A stretch of DNA of 64,000 nucleotides from Candidatus Thermochlorobacteriaceae bacterium (GTDB taxonomy: Bacteria > Bacteroidota > Chlorobiia > Chlorobiales > Thermochlorobacteraceae): contig JAJUFC010000014.1 in assembly GCA_029263855.1 (NCBI GenBank), positions 43,642 through 107,641 of the forward strand, in the 5' to 3' direction. Made by a program: the position numbers and the translations under genes. Positions 59,142 through 64,000 of the stretch are shown in pieces (within the stretch, counting starts at the first letter, position 1; each line of letters opens with the position of its first letter). The notes under the pieces were generated by a model. The model was not told the origin of the DNA. It searched no databases and worked only from the letters and a program-made list of their open reading frames with translations.

Positions 59142-60164
59142 ATGTCAGTGATTGCAGGAACGCCTGATATTACGATTATCGGCGCAGGTCCGACCGGGCT
59201 TTACGCCGCCTTTTACGCGGGACTTCGCACGATGCAAGTGCGCATCGTCGATAGCCTTTCTGAAATCGGCGGTCAACTTACCGCGCTGTATCCGAAGAAG
59301 AACATTTACGACGTCGCAGGCTATCCTGCCGTGCTTGCCGAAGATTTGGTCAAAAGCCTCTACGATCAATGCAAGCAATACAACCCTGAAATTCTCACCG
59401 ATACGAAAATCGAAAAGCTCGAGCGCGAGGGCGAGTTGCTTAAACTCACTTCGGCAGATGGGCGCGTGATGCATTCCAAAACCGTGCTTATCGCCGCGGG
59501 CGTCGGCGCGTTTACGCCGCGCAAGTTGGAACGCGAAGGAATGGAAGATTGGGAAGGCAAAGGGCTTTACTACTTCGTCAAAGACCCGACGATTTTCTAC
59601 GGCAAGAAATTGCTCGTCGTTGGCGGCGGGGACAGCGCGATGGACTGGGCAATGGCGCTCGGCGATAAGTCTCAAATGCTCCTCATTCATCGGCGCGACA
59701 AGTTCGTCGCTCACGAAGATAGCGTCAATAAAGTTCGCGCGATGGGCGTTCCGATTCGAACCTTCTGGGAACTCAAATCCATTCACGGCGAAAATGGAGT
59801 CATTGACCACGTCGTCATCTTTAACAACAAAACCAAAGAAGAAGAAACGCTCAAAGTCGATGCCGTGCTTTGCAATCTCGGATTCTTGACGAATCTTGGC
59901 TCCATCAAAGATTGGGGCTTGGACATTGAGGGCAACGGGATTCGCGTCAATCATGCGATGGAAACGAACATCAAGGGCGTTTATGCGGCAGGGGATATTG
60001 CTTCACATTCTGCCAAATTAAAACTCATCGCCACAGGCTTCGGCGAAGCGGCGATTGCCGTCAATCACGCTAAAACTGTCATCGACCCGCATGCATCGTT
60101 CTTTCCTGGGCACAGTAGCAATAAAGACGACAAAAAGGAAGAAAAAAGTCATGCAACTGCATAA
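59142..60164 (+). CDS. Ferredoxin-NADP+ reductase, thioredoxin-reductase-like type
   Basis: 340 residues. FAD motif GAGPTGLYAAFYAG (14-27) and NADP motif GGGDSAMDWA are present. The CxxC active site of thioredoxin reductase is absent. The length, the tail (SSNKDDKKEEKS) and the layout match the homodimeric ferredoxin-NADP reductase of green sulfur bacteria and Bacillus YumC. A GAGGG-type ribosome site (GAGGG) precedes the ATG by 6 bases. It would recycle NADPH with reduced ferredoxin. Confidence 0.9.
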   Translation: MSVIAGTPDITIIGAGPTGLYAAFYAGLRTMQVRIVDSLSEIGGQLTALYPKKNIYDVAGYPAVLAEDLVKSLYDQCKQYNPEILTDTKIEKLEREGELLKLTSADGRVMHSKTVLIAAGVGAFTPRKLEREGMEDWEGKGLYYFVKDPTIFYGKKLLVVGGGDSAMDWAMALGDKSQMLLIHRRDKFVAHEDSVNKVRAMGVPIRTFWELKSIHGENGVIDHVVIFNNKTKEEETLKVDAVLCNLGFLTNLGSIKDWGLDIEGNGIRVNHAMETNIKGVYAAGDIASHSAKLKLIATGFGEAAIAVNHAKTVIDPHASFFPGHSSNKDDKKEEKSHATA

Positions 60165-60296
60165 CTTTTGTTAAATTCTCAAAATGTTGTATTTGACCGT
60201 CACCTCTCGCCAAACAGCAAAACGCAGAAAAAGCAAAAGGCAGAAACATTGAACAAGTTAGATTTGAATTTCGAGAACGAAATTAACCACTGGAGT

Positions 60297-61316
60297 ATGA
60301 ACAAGCTTGATACAAAACCTTTGGCGGATATTCTCATCGTCGACGACCAAGAAATCATCTTGAAGTTGCTTGAAGAAACTTTGCGAAGCGAGGGATACGC
60401 GGTTCGCGTCGCCTACAACGGATTAGACGCGCTCGATGAAGTGCAGAAGCAAAAGCCCGACCTCATCATCACCGATATGCTGATGCCGAAAATGAACGGC
60501 AACGATATGGTGGCGAAGCTTAAAGAAGCCGCCGATACGCGCCTGCTCCCCGTCATTATGCTCACGGGGCTGTTTGATTTTGAAAACAAAGTGCGCGCGC
60601 TTGAAATCGGCGTCGATGATTTTCTCGGCAAACCCTTCAACCGCATCGAGCTGATTACCAAAGTCCGCGCGCTTCTTAAAACCAAAACCTACATCGACCA
60701 ACTCGAAAACGCCGAAACCGTCATCTTCTCGCTGGCGCTGGCGATTGAAGGCAGAGACCCCTACACCAACGGGCATTGTCATCGCCTTTCAGATTACGGC
60801 ACGAAACTCGCCCGCAAAATCGGGCTTCCCGAATTTGAAGTTGATGCCGTGCGCAAAGGCGGCGTGATTCACGACATCGGCAAAATCGCCGTTCCCGACA
60901 ACATTCTTTTGAAGCCAGGAAAATTGACCCCCGAAGAATACGACATTATGAAAATTCACCCCGAAGCGGGCGAAAACATCTGCAAACCTCTCAAATCGCT
61001 CGCGCCCGTTCTGCCCATCATTCGCGGACACCAAGAACGTTGGGACGGCACGGGCTATCCCGATAAACTCTCCGCCACCAACATTCCCATCACCGCGCGC
61101 GTGATTGCCATCGTTGACTTCTACGACGCGCTGATGACCGTGCGCCCTTACAAACGCGCAATGGACGTCAAACAAGCGTTGGAGATTATGAGCAAAGAAA
61201 CCCAAGAGCACAAATGGGATCCGAACTTGATGCGCGTCTTCCAAGAGATGATTATCAACGAAGAGCTTGACAAATCCGTCAGCGAAATTCAAGTTCTTAA
61301 CTACGAGTATCAATAA
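60297..61316 (+). CDS. Response regulator with HD-GYP domain
   Basis: About 339 residues from ATG 60297. TTG starts at 60168 and 60249 are also open; the upstream residues look uncommon. The receiver has D60 (IITDMLMP) and a KPFNR switch. The HD-GYP part has HDIGKIAVPD, HPEAGENIC and HQERWDGTGYP, so the metal site and the GYP loop are intact. It should hydrolyse cyclic di-GMP. No sensor gene or GGDEF gene lies adjacent. Confidence 0.88.
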   Translation: MNKLDTKPLADILIVDDQEIILKLLEETLRSEGYAVRVAYNGLDALDEVQKQKPDLIITDMLMPKMNGNDMVAKLKEAADTRLLPVIMLTGLFDFENKVRALEIGVDDFLGKPFNRIELITKVRALLKTKTYIDQLENAETVIFSLALAIEGRDPYTNGHCHRLSDYGTKLARKIGLPEFEVDAVRKGGVIHDIGKIAVPDNILLKPGKLTPEEYDIMKIHPEAGENICKPLKSLAPVLPIIRGHQERWDGTGYPDKLSATNIPITARVIAIVDFYDALMTVRPYKRAMDVKQALEIMSKETQEHKWDPNLMRVFQEMIINEELDKSVSEIQVLNYEYQ

Positions 61317-61340
61317 GCAACTGGAGAACCCGCAAGCCGA

Positions 61341-62222
61341 ATGAAATGGAATGTTCTTACCCGCGCCGACCTTGACGGCATTGTCTGCGCAGTGATTCTC
61401 AAAAACACCGAAGACATTGATAAAATCCGATTCGTTGAACCCAAGTTTGTTCAAGACGGCGAAGTGGAAATTTCATCAAACGACATCATCACCAACCTTC
61501 CCTACGACAAACGATGCGGAATGTGGTTCGATCATCACATCGCCAACGTCAAGCCCAAAGACTTCAAAGGCGCGTTCAAAGTCGCACCCTCTGCCGCCCG
61601 CGTCGTCTATGACTACTACCTCCCCAACTTTCCCGCCCTCTCGAAGTATGATGAACTGATGCGAGAAACCGACAAAATCGATTCCGCTCAACTCACTTAC
61701 AACGAAGTCCTTGAACCCGAAGGTTACTTGCTTCTTTCAATGACCATCGACGGCAAGTTCCACGAAGACGAACCCTACTGGCAACATCTCGTGAACTTGC
61801 TCAAAGACAAATCTTTGCCCGACATTATGAACGACCCAATGGTCAAGGATAAAGTCGCCAAGTTCAAAGAGCAAGATTTTCTTTTCCGACAAGCCGTTCA
61901 AGATTACTCCCGCGTCGAGAAGAACGTGCTCATTACCGACCTTCGTAACTACGGCGACCTGCCCAACGGCAACCGTTACTATGTCTATGCCTTTCAAGCC
62001 GCAACCAACCTCTCGATGCGCATCACCAACGACCGCGAGCGTCCAGGCTATGTCTCCATCGGCGTTGGCTACAACATCTTCAACAAAACGGCAAACATCA
62101 ACATCGGCGAACTGATGAAGAAATACGGCGGCGGCGGACACAAAGCCGTCGGTAGCACGAAAGTCAAAGCCGAAGACGCCGACCGCGTCGTGAAGGAAAT
62201 GCTCGGCTACTTAACGCGCTGA
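61341..62222 (+). CDS. DHH/DHHA1-family phosphoesterase
   Basis: 293 residues. The motif I stretch is TRADLDGIVCAVIL, with DHH at WFDHHIAN. The C-terminal DHHA1 part carries GGGGHKAVGSTKV. It lacks the CBS or RecJ parts, so it is of the short oligoribonuclease/exopolyphosphatase-like type. Its substrate could be nanoRNA, pAp or cyclic di-AMP-derived dinucleotides. The stop overlaps the thioesterase start by one base (TGATG), so the two are coupled. Confidence 0.83.
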   Translation: MKWNVLTRADLDGIVCAVILKNTEDIDKIRFVEPKFVQDGEVEISSNDIITNLPYDKRCGMWFDHHIANVKPKDFKGAFKVAPSAARVVYDYYLPNFPALSKYDELMRETDKIDSAQLTYNEVLEPEGYLLLSMTIDGKFHEDEPYWQHLVNLLKDKSLPDIMNDPMVKDKVAKFKEQDFLFRQAVQDYSRVEKNVLITDLRNYGDLPNGNRYYVYAFQAATNLSMRITNDRERPGYVSIGVGYNIFNKTANINIGELMKKYGGGGHKAVGSTKVKAEDADRVVKEMLGYLTR

Positions 62223-62626
62223 TGATGTCGCCTCGAACTTTCACGCACGCGATTCGCGTCATTTACGCGCACACCGACCAAATGGGCGTCGTCTATTACG
62301 GACGATACTTCGAGTTCATTGAAGCCGCGCGCAACGAACTCTTACGCGAATGTGGCTTCACCTACAAAGAACTTGAATCGCTCGGCATTATGCTTCCCGT
62401 CGTTTCCGCGCATCTTGATTATTTCGCTCCCGCCCGTTACGACGACGAGATTGAAATTCACACTCGCATCGAAAAACTCGAGAACGTCCGCGTTACCCTC
62501 GCTTACATAGCGTTTGAAAAATCTTCCCGCCAAAAACTCTTTTCGGGATATACGATTCACGCCTTCGTTAATAAAAACGGCAAGCCCGCTCGCCCGCCCC
62601 AAGCCTTCTTGGAAAAAGTGCGATAG
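62222..62626 (+). CDS. Hotdog-fold acyl-CoA thioesterase (YbgC-like)
   Basis: 134 residues. The signature YAHTDQMGVVYYGRYFEF holds catalytic D19 and the aromatic helper Y25, as in YbgC/4-hydroxybenzoyl-CoA thioesterases. The enzyme would cleave short acyl-CoA thioesters. Two ATGs lie in tandem (62222 and 62225). It is translationally coupled to the phosphoesterase gene. Confidence 0.88.
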   Translation: MMSPRTFTHAIRVIYAHTDQMGVVYYGRYFEFIEAARNELLRECGFTYKELESLGIMLPVVSAHLDYFAPARYDDEIEIHTRIEKLENVRVTLAYIAFEKSSRQKLFSGYTIHAFVNKNGKPARPPQAFLEKVR

Positions 62627-62730
62627 TACCTCTCTTCGCGCGATTGTCGCGCGTTGCGAACAAGTTACTGACATCGCATTGGCATAACATTCTCCAAAAA
62701 CAAATGGGGCGAGCCACAACGCCCGCCCCA

Positions 62731-62806
62731 ACTCTTCACCCTTCACTCTCACTCCTCACTCCTCGCTTCTCGCTCCTCACCTCTAACCTCTCACCTCCAA
62801 CCTCTC
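62731..62806. repeat. Heptanucleotide tandem tract (RCTCCTC-type)
   Basis: Eleven consecutive units, ten of 7 bases and one of 6: ACTCTTC, ACCCTTC, ACTCTC, ACTCCTC, ACTCCTC, GCTTCTC, GCTCCTC, ACCTCTA, ACCTCTC, ACCTCCA and ACCTCTC. The strand is almost pure pyrimidine. The tract sits between converging genes just past the stop of the propeller-repeat protein. Confidence 0.75.
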
Positions 62807-62809
62807 GTC

Positions 62810-64000
62810 TTACTTCACCAGCATCATCTTCTTCGTCGCAACGAAACTCCCCGCCTCCAACCGATAAAAATACACCCCGCTTGACAAGCCACTCGCATTC
62901 ACATTCACGCGGTATGAACCCGCCGCCTGACGCGCCTTCACCAGCGTCATCACTTCCTTGCCCAACACATCATACAACGTCAAACTCACCTCACTTGCGA
63001 CGGGCAACTCGTAACTGATGGTCGTCGTCGGGTTGAACGGGTTGGGATAGTTCTGTGCGAGCGCATAGCCTTTGGGTTGGATTATGGGGTCTTGGACGCT
63101 GGACGGAGAGGCTGTCCATTGCGCAATGCGCGAAGACGGAATCGGATTGTCTCCGACATTGACCTGCGTGAAGCCACCGCCTAAAAACAGGCTGTTGTTA
63201 TACGCCGCAAGGGCAGAGACACCGCCATTCACGCCGTTTCCTGACCCTGTGCTGAGCGCGTTCCAACTCGCGCCGTTCCATCGCGCAATGCGATTGGCGC
63301 TTGCGCCGCCCGCCGAAGTGAATTGACCACCGACATAGAGTTCCCCGTTATACACCGCAAGGGCATAGACAAAACTGTTCACCCCGTTGGTTGAGCCTGT
63401 GCCGAGCGTGTTCCAACTCGTGCCGTTCCATCGCGCAATGCGATTGGCGCTTGCGCCGCCCGCCGAAGTGAATTGACCACCGACATACAGTTCCCCGTTA
63501 TAGACCGCAAGGGCATAGACAGTGCCATTCAAGCCGTTTCCTGACCCCGTGCCGAGCGCGCTCCAACTCGTGCCGTTCCATCGGGCGATGTAGTTGGCGC
63601 TTACGCCGCCCGCCGAATTGAATTGACCACCGACATAGAGCTCCCCGTTATAGACCGCAAGGGCGAAGACAAAACTGTTCACCCCGTTGGTTGAGCCAGA
63701 GCCGAGCGTGTTCCAACTCGTGCCGTTCCAGCGCGCAATATAGTTGGCGCTTGCGCCGCCCGCCGAATTGAAATACCCCCCGACATAGAGTTCCCCGTTA
63801 TAGACCGCAAGGGCATTTACGCTGTTGTTAGAGCCAGAGCCGACGCTGTTCCAACTCGTGCCGTTCCATCGTGCAATGCGATTGGCGCTTGCGCCGCCCG
63901 CCGAATTGAAATACCCCCCGACATAGAGTTCCCCGTTATAGACCGCAAGGGCATTTACGCTGTTGTTAGAGCCAGAGCCGACGCTGTTCCAACTCGTGCC
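62810..64000 (-). CDS. T9SS-sorted beta-propeller repeat protein (cut by right edge)
   Basis: The frame is open from the TAA at 62810 to base 64000, about 396 residues with no start in sight. At least six tandem repeats of 46-50 residues, with VYNGELYVGGQFTSAGG and IARWNGTSWNTLG cores, fill the N-terminal part. The repeat resembles the delta-60/propeller type of surface proteins. The last ~80 residues are a T9SS tail ([47 protein letters not shown]). It is therefore exported. The repeats are almost identical at the DNA level. Confidence 0.85.
   Translation of the reverse strand, partial: GTSWNSVGSGSNNSVNALAVYNGELYVGGYFNSAGGASANRIARWNGTSWNSVGSGSNNSVNALAVYNGELYVGGYFNSAGGASANYIARWNGTSWNTLGSGSTNGVNSFVFALAVYNGELYVGGQFNSAGGVSANYIARWNGTSWSALGTGSGNGLNGTVYALAVYNGELYVGGQFTSAGGASANRIARWNGTSWNTLGTGSTNGVNSFVYALAVYNGELYVGGQFTSAGGASANRIARWNGASWNALSTGSGNGVNGGVSALAAYNNSLFLGGGFTQVNVGDNPIPSSRIAQWTASPSSVQDPIIQPKGYALAQNYPNPFNPTTTISYELPVASEVSLTLYDVLGKEVMTLVKARQAAGSYRVNVNASGLSSGVYFYRLEAGSFVATKKMMLVK

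Noticed and set aside
59145..59954. A 269-codon antisense frame opposite the FNR gene
   Set aside because: It lies entirely opposite strong FAD and NADP motifs and has no family signal of its own.
62731..62806. CRISPR-like array
   Set aside because: The units are 7 bases long with no spacers, so it is a tandem heptamer tract.

Overview
The window (about 45-48% GC by eye) is a densely packed bacterial chromosome segment with no phage, IS element or CRISPR array. Several features together point to the Chlorobi/Ignavibacteria side of Bacteroidota, possibly a Chloroherpeton- or Thermochlorobacter-like organism. These are two proteins with the C-terminal type IX secretion sorting domain, a PorV/PorQ-like barrel, a thioredoxin-reductase-like ferredoxin-NADP reductase, a gas-vesicle GvpL/F protein, bacillithiol synthesis (BshB1), a GTP cyclohydrolase I/pyruvoyl-tetrahydropterin synthase pair and a class II (B12) ribonucleotide reductase. 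This placement is an inference. No reaction-centre, chlorosome or rRNA gene is visible.

Layout. 1-6499: a minus-strand exopolysaccharide operon, read as SLBB export protein, Wzz-like copolymerase, Wzy/ligase, Wzx flippase and a GT2 cut by the left edge. 6803-15885: housekeeping (DnaQ-like exonuclease, pyrimidine phosphorylase, murI, queA), the arsenosugar pair arsS plus its AhpD-like partner, a second flippase, a PorV-like barrel and a coiled-coil lipoprotein. 15896-22208: a frameshifted Uma2-type gene, the B12-dependent RNR, an oligopeptidase B-like protease, a MerR regulator, tRNA-Ser and tRNA-Gly. 22380-29668: uvrA, trpF, bshB1, a broken CobW-type GTPase gene, a membrane protein ending in a HiPIP-like four-cysteine motif, a TrmH/SpoU methyltransferase and iscX.

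29727-31367 is an AT-richer island holding a compact MunI-like type II restriction-modification system. The MT-A70 methyltransferase and the nuclease converge and overlap tail to tail. A C-type HTH regulator precedes the nuclease, and the same AT-rich element lies in front of the methyltransferase and twice in front of the regulator. After it come a lone nuoH, folE plus a PTPS-type enzyme, an eight-cysteine orphan protein, a membrane phosphoesterase, a T9SS-exported subtilisin and mfd.

42691-64000: a TPR-adenylate cyclase, an Ala/Pro-rich small protein, a GT2 and a nucleotidyltransferase/phosphohexomutase fusion, a PhoB-like regulator, GS type III with an Lrp/AsnC regulator, GvpL/F with a coiled-coil partner, a GH97 glycosidase and a CPA2 antiporter. 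Then come FNR, an HD-GYP response regulator, a DHH phosphoesterase with a hotdog thioesterase, and a T9SS protein made of near-identical propeller repeats that runs off the right edge. Intergenic regions carry two recurring sequence families: pyrimidine-rich heptanucleotide tracts, and a dispersed ATTCCGA-type element that follows some of them.
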